A stretch of 64,000 nt of DNA from Aquimarina algicola (lineage in GTDB: Bacteria; Bacteroidota; Bacteroidia; Flavobacteriales; Flavobacteriaceae). Below the pieces are notes generated by a model. That model ran no database searches. It was not told where the DNA came from and was given only the letters and a program-made list of their open reading frames with translations. The translations under genes were made by a program, and so were the position numbers. Every line of letters begins with the position of its first letter. Within the stretch, counting starts at the first letter, position 1. Shown here in pieces: positions 18,568 to 28,619 of this stretch. The stretch covers positions 310,001-374,000 of the forward strand of contig NZ_VFWZ01000005.1 in NCBI RefSeq assembly GCF_006443095.1, written 5' to 3'.

Positions 18568-18596
18568 CAAAGATAATTATAATTGTCATATCTTTG
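18568..18596. promoter_or_regulatory. Divergent -7 promoter elements arranged as an inverted repeat
   Basis: The Bacteroidota -7 consensus TAnnTTTG appears as TATCTTTG on both strands: on the minus strand at 18575-18568, directed toward ssrA, and on the plus strand at 18589-18596, directed toward the dehydrogenase gene at 18635. The minus-strand element would start transcription about 65-70 bases before the mature tmRNA 5' end, consistent with a precursor trimmed by RNase P. No clear -33 TTTG partner was found for either. Confidence 0.5.
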
Positions 18597-18634
18597 ATAG
18601 CAATTTTAAATAATCAAAAGATATACCAAACTAT

Positions 18635-19843
18635 ATGATTAATTTTGGGATCATCAAAGAGCAAAAAACTCCACCAGATCGTCGGGTAGTTTTTTCACCA
18701 GAGGGTTTAAAAAAAGCAATATCTCAATTTCCGAAAGCTTCATTTACAGTAGAAAAATCAAACATAAGAGTTTTTAAAGACGAAGAATATTCTAATGCAG
18801 GCTTTAATATCACAGATGATATGACAGCATGCGATGTTTTGCTTGGTGTAAAAGAGGTGCCGATAGAGGCTTTAATCCCAGAAAAGAAATACTTTTTCTT
18901 TTCGCATACGATCAAAAAACAACCTTATAATCGAGCATTATTAAATGCTATTCTTGATAAAAACATAGAATTGTATGATCACGAGGTGATTTTAAATGAT
19001 AAAGGATATAGATTAATTGGATTTGGTCGTTACGCTGGTATAGTCGGTTCATATAATGCCTTTAGAACCTGGGGGCTCAAATCGGATACTTTTACGCTCC
19101 CAAAAGCAGAAACACTCAGCAGTCAGAAATCATTAGAGCTAGAATTATCAAAAGTACAATTACCTAATATAAAAATTGTTCTTACCGGTAACGGTAAAGT
19201 AGGTAAAGGTGCCAAAGAAATTCTAGATGCGATGCAGATTAAAGAAGTCTCTGTAAAAGAATATTTGCATCAAGTTTTTGATGAACCGGTATATGTACAA
19301 TTAGATGTACTTGATTATAATAAACGCAAAGATGATCAGGTAAAAGACATATATGATTTTTTTTCTAACTCAAAAGAATATGAAAGTAACTTTATGAGGT
19401 TTGCAAAAGTCAGTGATCTATATATTGCAGGACATTTTTTTGGCGATGGAGCACCTTATATTTTTACTCGAGAAGATGCAAAATCAAAGGATTTTAATAT
19501 CAAAGTAGTAGCAGATATTTCTTGTGATATCGACGGGCCTGTGGCAAGTACGATTAGGTCTTCGACTATAGCAGATCCTATATATGGTTATCACCCCGAA
19601 ACAGAACAAGAATCAAACTATAAAAATGCTGATACAATTGCTGTTATGGCAGTAGATAATTTACCTTGTGAACTTCCTAAAGATGCCAGTGAAGGGTTTG
19701 GAGAAATGTTTTTAACCCATGTGATACCGGCATTTTTTAATAATGACCATGATGGGATTTTAGAAAGAGCGAGAATGACCAAAAATGGTAAGTTAACAGA
19801 AAGATATGCATATCTTCAAGACTATGTAGATGGTAAAGAATAG
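18635..19843 (+). CDS. NAD(P)-dependent oxidoreductase, saccharopine/alanine dehydrogenase-like
   Basis: The protein has 402 residues of the AlaDh/PNT superfamily. The N-terminal half (about 1-135) has the family opening FGIIKEQKTPPDRRVVFSPE. A Rossmann segment with an LTGNGKVGKGAKE nucleotide-binding turn follows (about 178-195), then ADISCDIDGPVASTIRSSTI (about 295-314), which resembles the D-I-S-x-D motif of lysine-forming saccharopine dehydrogenase (Lys1) and of the lysine-ketoglutarate reductase half of AASS rather than true alanine dehydrogenase. The likely reaction is a reductive or oxidative amino-acid step in lysine metabolism, but the exact substrate is unproven. It is followed after 27 bases by pyrF on the same strand. 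Confidence 0.75.
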   Translation: MINFGIIKEQKTPPDRRVVFSPEGLKKAISQFPKASFTVEKSNIRVFKDEEYSNAGFNITDDMTACDVLLGVKEVPIEALIPEKKYFFFSHTIKKQPYNRALLNAILDKNIELYDHEVILNDKGYRLIGFGRYAGIVGSYNAFRTWGLKSDTFTLPKAETLSSQKSLELELSKVQLPNIKIVLTGNGKVGKGAKEILDAMQIKEVSVKEYLHQVFDEPVYVQLDVLDYNKRKDDQVKDIYDFFSNSKEYESNFMRFAKVSDLYIAGHFFGDGAPYIFTREDAKSKDFNIKVVADISCDIDGPVASTIRSSTIADPIYGYHPETEQESNYKNADTIAVMAVDNLPCELPKDASEGFGEMFLTHVIPAFFNNDHDGILERARMTKNGKLTERYAYLQDYVDGKE

Positions 19844-19870
19844 AAGGTAAAAAACGTTTTCAAAATTATT

Positions 19871-20692
19871 ATGAATACTAAAGAATTAGTAGAACAAATT
19901 TATAAAAAGAAGTCCTTTTTGTGTATTGGTCTGGATGTAGATTTAAATAAAGTTCCCAAACATCTATTAAAATTAGATGATCCTATTTTTGAATTTAATA
20001 AGGCTATTATAGATGCTACTCAACATCTTGCAGTTGCTTATAAACCCAACATTGCTTTTTATGAGGCATATGGTATTAAAGGATGGAAATCTCTGGAAAA
20101 AACAATTACTTATCTCAATACAAATTATCCCGAAGTCTTTACCATAGCAGATGCCAAAAGAGGAGATATTGGTAATACGAGTACTATGTATGCCAAAGCT
20201 TTTTTTGAAGATTTACAATTTGATTCGATAACTGTTGCACCATATATGGGTAAAGATTCGGTAGAACCGTTTTTATCTTTTGAAGATAAACATACCATTC
20301 TGTTGGCGCTTACATCAAATCAAGGAGCATTTGATTTTCAAACGAAAAAGATTGAAGGTAAAGAGTTGTATAAAAATGTGATAGAAATCTCAAAATCATA
20401 TCATAATGCTCAAAATCTAATGTATGTAGTTGGAGCAACAAAAGCAGAGTATCTATCAGAGATTAGAGGTATTATTCCTGATAGTTTTCTATTAGTGCCG
20501 GGAGTAGGAGCACAAGGAGGTAATTTGCAAGAAGTGTGTAAATATGGGATCAATGATCAGGTAGGTTTATTGATTAATTCTTCTAGAGGAATAATTTATG
20601 CTTCAGATGCTGAGGATTATGCTCAGGCAGCAGCCAATAAAGCACTGGAGCTTCAAAAACAAATGGAAGAAATCTTACTTTTCAAAAAATAA
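19871..20692 (+). CDS. pyrF: Orotidine 5'-phosphate decarboxylase (type 2)
   Basis: This 273-residue enzyme catalyses the last step of de novo UMP synthesis, decarboxylating OMP. It carries the family signature [13 protein letters not shown] (Asp94-Ala-Lys96-Arg-Gly-Asp99), which holds the catalytic Lys and Asp residues, an N-terminal LCIGLDVD strand and a phosphate-binding PGVGAQGG loop. The length and the spacing of these motifs fit the type 2 subfamily common in Bacteroidota. The gene lies 27 bases after the dehydrogenase gene and ends at a strong terminator. The start ATG at 19871 aligns with the family N-terminus. Confidence 0.95.
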   Translation: MNTKELVEQIYKKKSFLCIGLDVDLNKVPKHLLKLDDPIFEFNKAIIDATQHLAVAYKPNIAFYEAYGIKGWKSLEKTITYLNTNYPEVFTIADAKRGDIGNTSTMYAKAFFEDLQFDSITVAPYMGKDSVEPFLSFEDKHTILLALTSNQGAFDFQTKKIEGKELYKNVIEISKSYHNAQNLMYVVGATKAEYLSEIRGIIPDSFLLVPGVGAQGGNLQEVCKYGINDQVGLLINSSRGIIYASDAEDYAQAAANKALELQKQMEEILLFKK

Positions 20693-20694
20693 AA

Positions 20695-20733
20695 AAACAA
20701 ACAATATTTAATATTAAATATTGTTTGTTTTTC
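20695..20733. terminator. Bidirectional terminator with a 16-bp perfect stem
   Basis: The arms AAACAAACAATATTTA (20695-20710) and TAAATATTGTTTGTTT (20715-20730) flank a 4-base loop, with A and T tracts on either side. It closes pyrF and, on the other strand, the small membrane protein gene at 20750-20866. Confidence 0.85.
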
Positions 20734-20749
20734 TGATTTAAAAATAGAA

Positions 20750-20866
20750 TTATCGTCTATTTGCGTTAAACACATGCTTAGCATAACCATACAAGCCATA
20801 TGCAATAAAAACAATGAAAAATGGCATAATGCCGTAAACGATAATATTTGGTAGTATTGAATTCAT
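20750..20866 (-). CDS. Small membrane protein of 38 residues
   Basis: A minus-strand ORF starts at the ATG at 20866 and ends at 20750. It encodes 38 residues with a single hydrophobic helix (IIVYGIMPFFIVFIAYGLYG) and a basic tail (AKHVFNANRR), the expected topology of a small inner-membrane protein. It fits exactly between a bidirectional terminator and the upstream spacer, and a G-rich GGGGCT lies just before the ATG. No family is recognised. It may be real or fortuitous. Confidence 0.5.
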   Translation of the reverse strand: MNSILPNIIVYGIMPFFIVFIAYGLYGYAKHVFNANRR

Positions 20867-21002
20867 AGCCCCGTTAAGATTTTAAGTTAATATAACTAAA
20901 TGTAGGGAAATTTTAGTTTAAAACCTAGGTTAAGTATTTAATTATTAAATATTTATGATTTTTTTTGTTTTGTTGGACTAAAGTGTTAAAAATAAAAGAT
21001 AG

Positions 21003-21797
21003 ATGATATATACTGATCAAATTGGTAGAGAGATTGAAATTTTGGATACTCCAAAGCGTATAATATCACTAGTGCCATCGCAAACTGAATTACTTGTAGA
21101 CCTAGGTTTAGAAGATAGTATTGTAGGGGTAACCAAATTTTGTATTCATCCTAAATCTTTAAAAGAGAAGACAGCAATTGTAGGTGGAACAAAGAAAGTT
21201 AAATATGAAAAGATAAGAACATTAAACCCCGATATAATTCTTTGTAATAAAGAAGAAAACACAAAAGAAATTGTAGAAAACTTAGAAAAAGAGTATAAAG
21301 TTCATGTTACAGATATTAGTATATTAAAAGATGCCCTAGAAATGATTTCTCAATACGGAAATATCTTTAATGTTGAGAAAACAGCTACTGATCTTGTGAA
21401 TACTATTATATCTCAAAAAGAAGGTTTTGATAATTTTATAAAAGATATACCCAAAAAAAGGGTAGCTTACTTTATTTGGAGAGATCCTTGGATGGTTACA
21501 GGTTCTGGTACTTTTATTGATCATATGTTAAGTGTAAATGGTTTTGATAATGCTTTTGGTAACAAAGAGCGGTATCCTGAGATACCAATTGATGGCTTAA
21601 AATCTTTTAAAAATATTGACCTTATTCTTTTGTCTTCAGAACCTTATCCATTCGCTGAAAAACATGTGGAAGAAATTAAACACATGATTCCTAATATCCC
21701 TGTTATTTTGGTGGATGGAGAGTATTTTTCTTGGTATGGTTCAAGGCTTGTAAACGCATTTTCTTACTTCAAAACCTTACAGTTATCAATAACATAG
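21003..21797 (+). CDS. Periplasmic-binding-fold (BtuF/FepB-like) protein without signal peptide
   Basis: The protein has 264 residues with the helical-backbone metal-receptor fold of cobalamin/iron-siderophore binding proteins: RIISLVPSQTELLVDLGL near the N-terminus, an LNPDIILCNKEEN segment at the end of the first lobe, and a long connecting helix. In ABC importers such proteins are exported or lipidated, but this one begins directly with MIYTDQIGREIEILDTPKRI and has no signal sequence or lipobox. No permease or ATPase gene is near. It may act in the cytoplasm in B12 handling, as has been suggested for such orphan homologues, or the start may be misplaced. The B12-dependent mutase icmF lies about 3.3 kb downstream. 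Confidence 0.75.
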   Translation: MIYTDQIGREIEILDTPKRIISLVPSQTELLVDLGLEDSIVGVTKFCIHPKSLKEKTAIVGGTKKVKYEKIRTLNPDIILCNKEENTKEIVENLEKEYKVHVTDISILKDALEMISQYGNIFNVEKTATDLVNTIISQKEGFDNFIKDIPKKRVAYFIWRDPWMVTGSGTFIDHMLSVNGFDNAFGNKERYPEIPIDGLKSFKNIDLILLSSEPYPFAEKHVEEIKHMIPNIPVILVDGEYFSWYGSRLVNAFSYFKTLQLSIT

Positions 21798-21891
21798 GTA
21801 AGTCTTATGAAAATGAGAACATTATTATTTTCTAATATAGTAGTGTGATTTACAAAATAAGTTTATATTTTTAACGCTTTAAAAAAATCAA

Positions 21892-22671
21892 TTGCTAAAT
21901 TATTCTATATATCGACATTCAGAAAGTACAGAATGGGTAACTTTTGTTCATGGAGCAGGAGGTAGTTCTTCTATTTGGTTTAGACAAGTTCGAGAATTCA
22001 GAAAACATTTCAATATTCTTTTATTAGACTTAAGAGGTCATGGTAATTCAAAACCTGTGCTTAAAGATGCTTTTAATTCTAAATATACTTTTGATTCTAT
22101 AACAGACGATATTGTAGAAGTGATTGAAAAAGAGAAAATAGAGAATTCTCATTTTGTAGGGATTTCTCTTGGTACGATTCTGATTAGAAATCTTGCAGAA
22201 CGGTATCCGGAAAAAGTACGCAGCATGGTTATGGGCGGTGCTATTATGAAGTTAAATTTACGCTCACAGGTATTAATGAAATTAGGGATAGTATTCAAAT
22301 CTGTAATTCCATATATGTTGCTGTATAAATTTTTTGCTTTTATCATTATGCCTAAGAAAAATCATAGGCATTCTAGACTTCTTTTTGTTAATGAAGCCAA
22401 AAAACTGTATCAAAAAGAATTTGTAAGATGGTTTAGATTGACTTCTGAAATTAATCCATTACTTCGTTTCTTCAGAGCAAAAGATATCAAAATACCTACT
22501 TTATATGTTATGGGAGAAGAAGATTATCTATTTCTACCATCGATTAGACAAGTTGTTGATGCTCACAAATTTTCTGAATTATATGTAGTAAACAATTCTG
22601 GTCATGTTGTTAATGTTGAGCAACCAGAGGTCTTCAATAGAGAATCTATTGCTTTTATTGCACAATCATAA
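21892..22671 (+). CDS. Alpha/beta hydrolase
   Basis: The protein has 259 residues, starting at TTG 21892, the only start close to the family N-terminus. It shows the HGAGGSSSIW oxyanion loop, DLRGHGNS after strand 4, the nucleophile elbow VGISLGT (Ser about 90), a C-terminal acid in MGEEDYLF and the catalytic His in NNSGHVVNVEQPEVF. These are standard alpha/beta hydrolase fold features of the group that includes haloperoxidase and esterase-like proteins. A hydrophobic cap segment (about 125-150) could bind membrane or lipid. There is no signal peptide, so the enzyme is probably cytoplasmic. The substrate is unknown. It converges with the DUF6435 gene. Confidence 0.85.
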   Translation: MLNYSIYRHSESTEWVTFVHGAGGSSSIWFRQVREFRKHFNILLLDLRGHGNSKPVLKDAFNSKYTFDSITDDIVEVIEKEKIENSHFVGISLGTILIRNLAERYPEKVRSMVMGGAIMKLNLRSQVLMKLGIVFKSVIPYMLLYKFFAFIIMPKKNHRHSRLLFVNEAKKLYQKEFVRWFRLTSEINPLLRFFRAKDIKIPTLYVMGEEDYLFLPSIRQVVDAHKFSELYVVNNSGHVVNVEQPEVFNRESIAFIAQS

Positions 22672-22690
22672 GATCAAAGAGGATATTATA

Positions 22691-22900
22691 CTAATTTATA
22701 TGTAGAGAAGATTTGTCTTCTATTTTTGTTTTATCTTCTAATTCTCGAATTCTTAATAGAATCTTATCTGCTTCTTTACGAATTTGTTCGCTTTTTTCCC
22801 TGTCCTTAAGCGCTATTTCATAGGAACATTTGATAAGCTTACAATAGCTATGCTGTAATTTTTGAAGTTCAGTTTTATGTTTAAACCAATTAAGCATCAT
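22691..22900 (-). CDS. DUF6435 (Lacal_2735-type) small protein
   Basis: A 69-residue, highly charged and helical protein. It begins MMLNWFKHKTELQKLQHSY and continues with alternating Lys and Glu, matching the short Lacal_2735/DUF6435 proteins that are widespread in flavobacteria and have no known function. It is probably cytoplasmic and coiled-coil forming. The stop lies 20 bases from the stop of the convergent alpha/beta hydrolase gene. Confidence 0.75.
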   Translation of the reverse strand: MMLNWFKHKTELQKLQHSYCKLIKCSYEIALKDREKSEQIRKEADKILLRIRELEDKTKIEDKSSLHIN

Positions 22901-23055
22901 ATAATATTAATAATATAATACAAAGGTAGTGGTTCATAAAACTAAGACCTCTTAATGAAGGGTTAACATACCCTAAAATTCTGGTAAATGTTGATCGATA
23001 TTTTAAGCGTACCTAAAAATTAAAAATATTATAAAACCTTAATTAAGATTATGTT

Positions 23056-23769
23056 TTAATCTTGTAAAGCAAATACTTTACGTAATAAGTCAGAAGTTCT
23101 TGAACTAAGTTTTGTTCTTATATCTTTTTCTTCTACTGCGATCATCGTGTATACCCCTTTTAATGCTTCTTCTGTAACATAATCAGTAAGATCAGGATTT
23201 ACATTATTAGTCAAAGGAATAGCATTATACTTATTAATAATATTAGACCATATTTTATCTGCCCCAACTTTAGAAAAAGATCTATTGATTACAGGATTAA
23301 ACTTTTGATATAATTGACCTCGAGTCTTACTTTTTAGGTATGAAGTTGCAGCATCATCATTACCCAAAAGAATTTGGCGTGCATCATTAAAAGTAATTTG
23401 CTTTACTGCATTTACAAATATTGGTGTAGACTCTTTTACAGCATCTTCAGCAGCACGATTAAGTACTTTTAATCCTTCATCAGCAAGCTTATTTAATCCG
23501 ATATCTCTCAGTGTTTTATCAACTTTTTGTAATTCTTTAGGAAGTAATATCTTGACCAATTGATTCCTATAAAAACCATCTTTTTGTGTGAGTTTTGTAA
23601 CCTGCTTGTCAATACCATTATCTAAAGCCTGTCTTAAACCATTTGCGATATCAATATTACTTACTCCAAAACCACCACCTGTTGTTTGTGGTAAATTATT
23701 AACAACTTGTTGTAATTCTGCACAACTTCCTAAAAATAGAATACATAAAAGGATGATAGATTTTTTCAT
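23056..23769 (-). CDS. DUF4197 lipoprotein
   Basis: The product has 237 residues with a lipoprotein signal (MKKSIILLCILFLGSC, lipobox LGSC, Cys16). The mature part matches DUF4197: an early GLRQALDNGIDKQVTKLTQKDGF segment split by a conserved Gly, a VKILLPKELQKVD stretch and a C-terminal TDYVTEEALKGVYTMIAVEE region. DUF4197 proteins are predicted to be periplasmic or outer-membrane lipoproteins of unknown function, found in Bacteroidota and Proteobacteria. The gene stands alone, about 55 bases from the purU stop, on the same strand. Confidence 0.88.
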   Translation of the reverse strand: MKKSIILLCILFLGSCAELQQVVNNLPQTTGGGFGVSNIDIANGLRQALDNGIDKQVTKLTQKDGFYRNQLVKILLPKELQKVDKTLRDIGLNKLADEGLKVLNRAAEDAVKESTPIFVNAVKQITFNDARQILLGNDDAATSYLKSKTRGQLYQKFNPVINRSFSKVGADKIWSNIINKYNAIPLTNNVNPDLTDYVTEEALKGVYTMIAVEEKDIRTKLSSRTSDLLRKVFALQD

Positions 23770-23824
23770 TGAAATAGAGTTTTGGGATTCAAAAATGAAA
23801 TTATAAAACTAAAGTAAGCAATAC

Positions 23825-24679
23825 CTATGAGAAAATTACTGTTTTATTATTATAAACCAACACTTTTCTTTCTATGTGATGCTTGATTGCTCTTGACAAC
23901 ACAATTTTTTCAAGGTCTCTACCCTTCAAAATAAAATCCTGAACATTATGAATATGAGATACGCGTACAATTTCTTGCTCAATGATAGGGCCTTCATCTA
24001 GGTCAGAGGTAACATAATGACTTGTAGCACCTATAATTTTTACTCCTCTTTTGTATGCAGAATGATAAGGCTTTGCACCTGGAAAAGCCGGTAAAAAAGA
24101 ATGATGAATATTAATGATTTTATGCGGAAAATAATTAACAAATTCTGAAGATAAAATTTGCATATACCGTGCTAAAACTACAAAATCTATTTTATGTTCT
24201 TTTAGCAGAGCTATCTGTGTTGCCTCGGCTTCAACCTTTGTTTCTTTGGAAACAGGAATATGTTTAAAAGGAATATGAAAAGCTTCTGCAACCGGTTTTA
24301 AGTCATTATGATTACTTATAATTAAGGGAATCTTTACTTTCAATTCTCCAGAAGCATGCCTGCTTAAAATATCATAAAGGCAATGGTCATATTTAGACAC
24401 AAAAATAGCCATTTTAGGTTTTTTTTCAGTGTCATACATTTCCCAATGCATATTATAATTTTCAGCAACATTATTATTAAAAGCCTCTTTAAAGCGAGCT
24501 AACTTTTCTTCATCTTGATCAAATTCGCATTCTAATCGCATAAAAAATTCTTTCAATTCTCTATCGACATGTTGCTCGATGTAAACAGTATTTCCTTTTT
24601 TGGATAAAATAAAATTGGTTACGGTTGCAATGATCCCTTTTTTATCTGGGCAGTTGATTAATAAAGTGGTTTTTTTCAT
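23825..24679 (-). CDS. purU: Formyltetrahydrofolate deformylase
   Basis: PurU hydrolyses 10-formyl-THF to THF and formate, balancing one-carbon units and feeding formate to purine synthesis. The 284-residue protein (start ATG at 24679) has an N-terminal ACT domain (about 3-80, LLINCPDKKGIIATV) and a formyltransferase-type domain (about 85-284) with PLIISNHNDL, the catalytic-loop NIHHSFLPAFPGAKPYH and HYVTSDLDEGPIIEQ. The Asn-His-Asp triad is present (Asn190, His192, Asp226). An in-frame ATG 14 codons upstream (24721) adds residues not found in the family, so 24679 was chosen. Confidence 0.95.
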   Translation of the reverse strand: MKKTTLLINCPDKKGIIATVTNFILSKKGNTVYIEQHVDRELKEFFMRLECEFDQDEEKLARFKEAFNNNVAENYNMHWEMYDTEKKPKMAIFVSKYDHCLYDILSRHASGELKVKIPLIISNHNDLKPVAEAFHIPFKHIPVSKETKVEAEATQIALLKEHKIDFVVLARYMQILSSEFVNYFPHKIINIHHSFLPAFPGAKPYHSAYKRGVKIIGATSHYVTSDLDEGPIIEQEIVRVSHIHNVQDFILKGRDLEKIVLSRAIKHHIERKVLVYNNKTVIFS

Positions 24680-25087
24680 CAATATGGCTGTTTTATGTTT
24701 TAAAAATAGAATTATTTTCAAAAAATTACTTGTACCCTTTTAAAGTATTTTCATTAGAAACAGAAGAAATATTTTATTCTTAAAATAATGAATCTTTTAT
24801 TCCATTTTTTGTTGAAACTATATGAAAAAGACTGGACTTTTTTATAAAAAATCAAACATTACAAACTTATATTTAGATCTTTTTTCGAAGGAAAACATCA
24901 TAAATATTATAAAAGGAACATACTTTATAGATGATTCGATTAGATAACTACTTCTTGTGTATTGAGAACAATTCATTAAGGCTGCATATCTTTAGAAAAG
25001 AATTAGATGTTAGATGATTCTAAAAAAATCATCCTTTTTGCTGCATATTTCGTAAATTAGCATCATTAAAATCACGATTTATTATAA
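24680..25087. promoter_or_regulatory. Divergent upstream region of purU and icmF with a leader hairpin
   Basis: This AT-rich spacer separates divergent genes. A terminator-like hairpin lies at 25013-25039 on the plus strand (arms GATGATT at 25013-25019 and AATCATC at 25027-25033, then C and five T), only about 50 bases before the icmF ATG. A repeated word CTGCATAT occurs at about 24982 and 25040 on either side of the hairpin. It could be an upstream terminator or an attenuator in a leader, but no B12 riboswitch core was recognised. Confidence 0.4.
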
Positions 25088-28000
25088 ATGGAACAAATTG
25101 CACCATATACCCCAAAGAATAAAGTTAGAATTGTAACAGCAGCATCATTATTTGATGGTCATGATGCGGCAATCAATATCATGCGTCGTATTATTCAATC
25201 TACAGGAGTAGAAGTTATTCATCTCGGACATGATCGAAGCGTAGAAGAAGTGGTTAATTGTGCAATTCAAGAAGATGCTAATGCCATCGCAATGACTTCT
25301 TATCAAGGTGGGCATAACGAATATTTTAAATATATGTACGATTTGCTTAAAGAAAAAGGAGCAGGTCATATCAAAATATTTGGCGGTGGCGGCGGAGTAA
25401 TCCTACCCGAAGAGATCAAAGATCTCATGGATTATGGAATCACTAGGATTTATTCTCCCGATGATGGTCGTGAATTAGGATTACAAGGAATGATCAATGA
25501 TTTGGTACAGAAATCTGATTATCCTATTGGAAATACATTAAATGGAGAAGCAGGACATTTAGCAGAAAAGGAAGTTGGAGCCATAGCAAGAGTAATTTCT
25601 GCTGCAGAAAACTTTCCTGATATAGCAAAAAATGCGCTAGAACAAATCCATCAAAAAAATAAAACATCAAGAACTCCTGTTTTAGGAATTACGGGTACAG
25701 GAGGAGCAGGAAAATCTTCTTTGGTAGATGAGCTAGTTCGTCGTTTTTTAATTGATTTTCCAGAAAAAACACTAGGAATTATCTCTGTAGATCCTTCAAA
25801 AAGAAAAACCGGAGGAGCATTACTAGGAGACAGAATAAGAATGAATGCTATTAATTCTTCTAGGGTATATATGCGTTCTTTGGCTACACGCCAATCTAAT
25901 CTTGCATTGTCAAAATATGTAGCAGAAGCTATAGAAGTACTAAAAGCAGCAGAATTTGATTTGATTATTTTAGAAACTTCTGGTATTGGGCAATCGGATA
26001 CAGAAATTCTAGAACATAGTGATACTTCTTTATATGTAATGACGCCGGAGTTTGGTGCTGCAACACAGTTAGAAAAAATAGATATGCTTGATTTCGCAGA
26101 TTTGGTTGCGATAAATAAATTTGATAAAAGGGGATCTCTAGATGCTTTACGTGATGTAAAAAAGCAATATATGCGTAACCATAATCTTTGGGATACCCAT
26201 CAGGATGATCTTCCTGTATATGGTACTATTGCTTCTCAATTTAATGATCCTGGTATGAATACGCTGTATAAAGCGATCATGGATAAATTAGTAGAAAAAA
26301 CTCAAGCTGCTCTCGAATCAGATTTTCATATCTCTAAAGAAATGTCTGAAAAGATATTTGTAATTCCGCCTAGTAGAACACGATATTTGTCAGAAATAGC
26401 AGAAAACAATAGGGCATATGATAAAACTGTAGAGACACAAACTGAAGTTGCACAAAAATTATATGGGATATACAAAACTATTTGTAGTGTAGCAGATGTA
26501 AAAGATATTAGCCTTTCCAAAAATGGAATTGATGATGAGCCCTTGCAGAATATAGATAATGATGAAGCAAAAACGTTAGTAAAATTATTATTAGCAGAGT
26601 TTGATCGTGTAAAATTAAACTTAGATCCTTATAACTGGGAAATCATTATAGGTTGGCAATCAAAAATTAAAAAATATAAAGACCCTGTTTATACTTTTAA
26701 AGTAAGAGACAAAGAGATTAAGATAGAAACTCATACTAAATCTTTATCTCATACTCAAATTCCAAAAGTAGCATTACCAAAGTATCAAGCTTGGGGAGAT
26801 GTTTTACAATGGTCTTTACAAGAAAATGTTCCGGGAGAATTTCCTTATACATCAGGTTTATATCCTTTTAAGAGAACAGGTGAAGACCCTACTCGAATGT
26901 TTGCAGGAGAAGGAGGTCCAGAGCGTACCAACCGACGTTTTCACTATGTGAGTTTAGGAATGCCTGCCAAGCGATTATCAACTGCTTTTGATTCTGTGAC
27001 CTTATATGGTAATGATCCTGATCATAGGCCGGATATTTATGGTAAAATTGGTAATGCAGGGGTGTCAATATGTTGTTTGGATGATGCCAAAAAGTTGTAC
27101 TCAGGTTTTGATCTTACTCATGCCATGACTTCAGTAAGTATGACAATCAATGGTCCAGCACCAATGCTTTTAGGATTCTTTATGAATGCTGCAATAGATC
27201 AAAATTGTGAAAAGTACATCAAAGAAAATGAACTAGAGCAAGAGGTTGAAGCTAAAATCAAAGCAATTTATAAAAATAAAGGTGTAGACCGACCGCAGTA
27301 TCAGGGAGAACTACCAGAAGGTAATGACGGTTTAGGTCTAATGCTTTTGGGAGTGACAGGAGATCAGGTGTTGCCAATAGATGTATACAACAAAATCAAA
27401 GCAGAAACATTAAGCACCGTTCGTGGAACAGTACAAGCTGATATTTTGAAAGAAGATCAAGCACAAAATACATGTATTTTCTCTACAGAATTTGCATTGC
27501 GATTGATGGGAGATGTACAAGAATATTTTATAGAGAAGCAAGTACGTAATTTCTACTCTGTATCTATTTCTGGATATCATATTGCAGAAGCGGGCGCAAA
27601 CCCGATTACACAATTAGCACTTACACTAGCAAATGGATTTACGTATGTAGAGTACTATTTAAGTAGAGGTATGGATATCAATAAATTTGGGCCGAACTTA
27701 TCGTTCTTCTTCTCAAATGGTATTGACCCGGAGTATGCAGTGATAGGTAGAGTTGCTCGTAAAATCTGGTCAAAAGCACTTAAGCATAAATACGGGGCAA
27801 ATCCAAGAGCACAGATGCTAAAATATCATATTCAAACTTCAGGGCGATCATTACACGCTCAGGAAATTGATTTTAATGATATTCGTACGACATTACAAGC
27901 GTTATACGCTATTTATGATAACTGTAATTCGTTGCATACTAATGCCTATGATGAAGCTATTACCACACCTACAGAAGAGTCTGTTCGTAGAGCGATGGCA

Positions 28001-28522
28001 ATTCAGTTAATCATCAATAAAGAACTAGGTCTGGCTAAAAATGAAAATCCAATTCAAGGATCTTTCATCATTGAAGAATTAACAGATTTGGTAGAAGAAG
28101 CTGTTCTTAATGAGTTTGATAGAATAACAGAACGAGGAGGAGTACTCGGAGCTATGGAAACGATGTATCAACGAAGCAAAATACAAGAAGAAAGTTTGTA
28201 TTATGAAACGTTAAAACATACTGGAGAGTTTCCTATTATTGGTGTAAACACATTTTTAAGTTCTAAAGGTTCACCAACAGTAACTCCGGGAGAAGTAATA
28301 AGAGCGACAGAAGAAGAAAAACAATATCAGATCACTATATTGAACGATCTGCATAAGGCTAAAAAAGATAAAGCAGCCGAAGCTTTGGCTAAAGTACAAG
28401 AAGCCGCTATTCAAAATCAGAATATTTTTGAAGTCTTAATGGAAGCCACAAAAGTTTGCTCTTTAGGTCAGATCACTGCTGCGCTGTTTGAAGTAGGAGG
28501 GCAGTATCGTAGGAATATGTAG
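25088..28522 (+). CDS. icmF: Fused isobutyryl-CoA mutase (IcmF), B12-dependent
   Basis: IcmF interconverts isobutyryl-CoA and n-butyryl-CoA (or related acyl-CoAs) using adenosylcobalamin, and it fuses the mutase to its own G-protein chaperone. The 1144 residues show, in order: a cobalamin-binding domain (about 12-140) with [15 protein letters not shown], the lower-axial His25 within it, and an IFGGGGG loop; a MeaB-like GTPase (about 195-520) with P-loop GTGGAGKS (203-210) and NKFDKRG; and the catalytic acyl-CoA mutase TIM barrel (about 560-1144) with [31 protein letters not shown] and [13 protein letters not shown]. The domain order distinguishes it from two-subunit methylmalonyl-CoA mutase. 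It stands alone and is followed by a terminator. Confidence 0.95.
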   Translation: MEQIAPYTPKNKVRIVTAASLFDGHDAAINIMRRIIQSTGVEVIHLGHDRSVEEVVNCAIQEDANAIAMTSYQGGHNEYFKYMYDLLKEKGAGHIKIFGGGGGVILPEEIKDLMDYGITRIYSPDDGRELGLQGMINDLVQKSDYPIGNTLNGEAGHLAEKEVGAIARVISAAENFPDIAKNALEQIHQKNKTSRTPVLGITGTGGAGKSSLVDELVRRFLIDFPEKTLGIISVDPSKRKTGGALLGDRIRMNAINSSRVYMRSLATRQSNLALSKYVAEAIEVLKAAEFDLIILETSGIGQSDTEILEHSDTSLYVMTPEFGAATQLEKIDMLDFADLVAINKFDKRGSLDALRDVKKQYMRNHNLWDTHQDDLPVYGTIASQFNDPGMNTLYKAIMDKLVEKTQAALESDFHISKEMSEKIFVIPPSRTRYLSEIAENNRAYDKTVETQTEVAQKLYGIYKTICSVADVKDISLSKNGIDDEPLQNIDNDEAKTLVKLLLAEFDRVKLNLDPYNWEIIIGWQSKIKKYKDPVYTFKVRDKEIKIETHTKSLSHTQIPKVALPKYQAWGDVLQWSLQENVPGEFPYTSGLYPFKRTGEDPTRMFAGEGGPERTNRRFHYVSLGMPAKRLSTAFDSVTLYGNDPDHRPDIYGKIGNAGVSICCLDDAKKLYSGFDLTHAMTSVSMTINGPAPMLLGFFMNAAIDQNCEKYIKENELEQEVEAKIKAIYKNKGVDRPQYQGELPEGNDGLGLMLLGVTGDQVLPIDVYNKIKAETLSTVRGTVQADILKEDQAQNTCIFSTEFALRLMGDVQEYFIEKQVRNFYSVSISGYHIAEAGANPITQLALTLANGFTYVEYYLSRGMDINKFGPNLSFFFSNGIDPEYAVIGRVARKIWSKALKHKYGANPRAQMLKYHIQTSGRSLHAQEIDFNDIRTTLQALYAIYDNCNSLHTNAYDEAITTPTEESVRRAMAIQLIINKELGLAKNENPIQGSFIIEELTDLVEEAVLNEFDRITERGGVLGAMETMYQRSKIQEESLYYETLKHTGEFPIIGVNTFLSSKGSPTVTPGEVIRATEEEKQYQITILNDLHKAKKDKAAEALAKVQEAAIQNQNIFEVLMEATKVCSLGQITAALFEVGGQYRRNM

Positions 28523-28550
28523 AATTTTATTATAGATATAGTACCAAAAT

Positions 28551-28577
28551 AAAACCTCACATTAAAGTGGGGTTTTT
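28551..28577 (+). terminator. Rho-independent terminator of icmF
   Basis: A 10-bp stem (AAAACCTCAC / GTGGGGTTTT, with one G-U) around a 6-base loop ATTAAA, continuing into T residues. It lies about 28 bases after the icmF stop. Confidence 0.85.
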
Positions 28578-28619
28578 CATTTATAGTAGTTTCTTTATCT
28601 TTAAACAAAAAGGATACCT

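Noticed and set aside
24680..25087. Cobalamin riboswitch before icmF
   Set aside because: No B12-box (GCCACTG-like) sequence was found; only a short hairpin is present.
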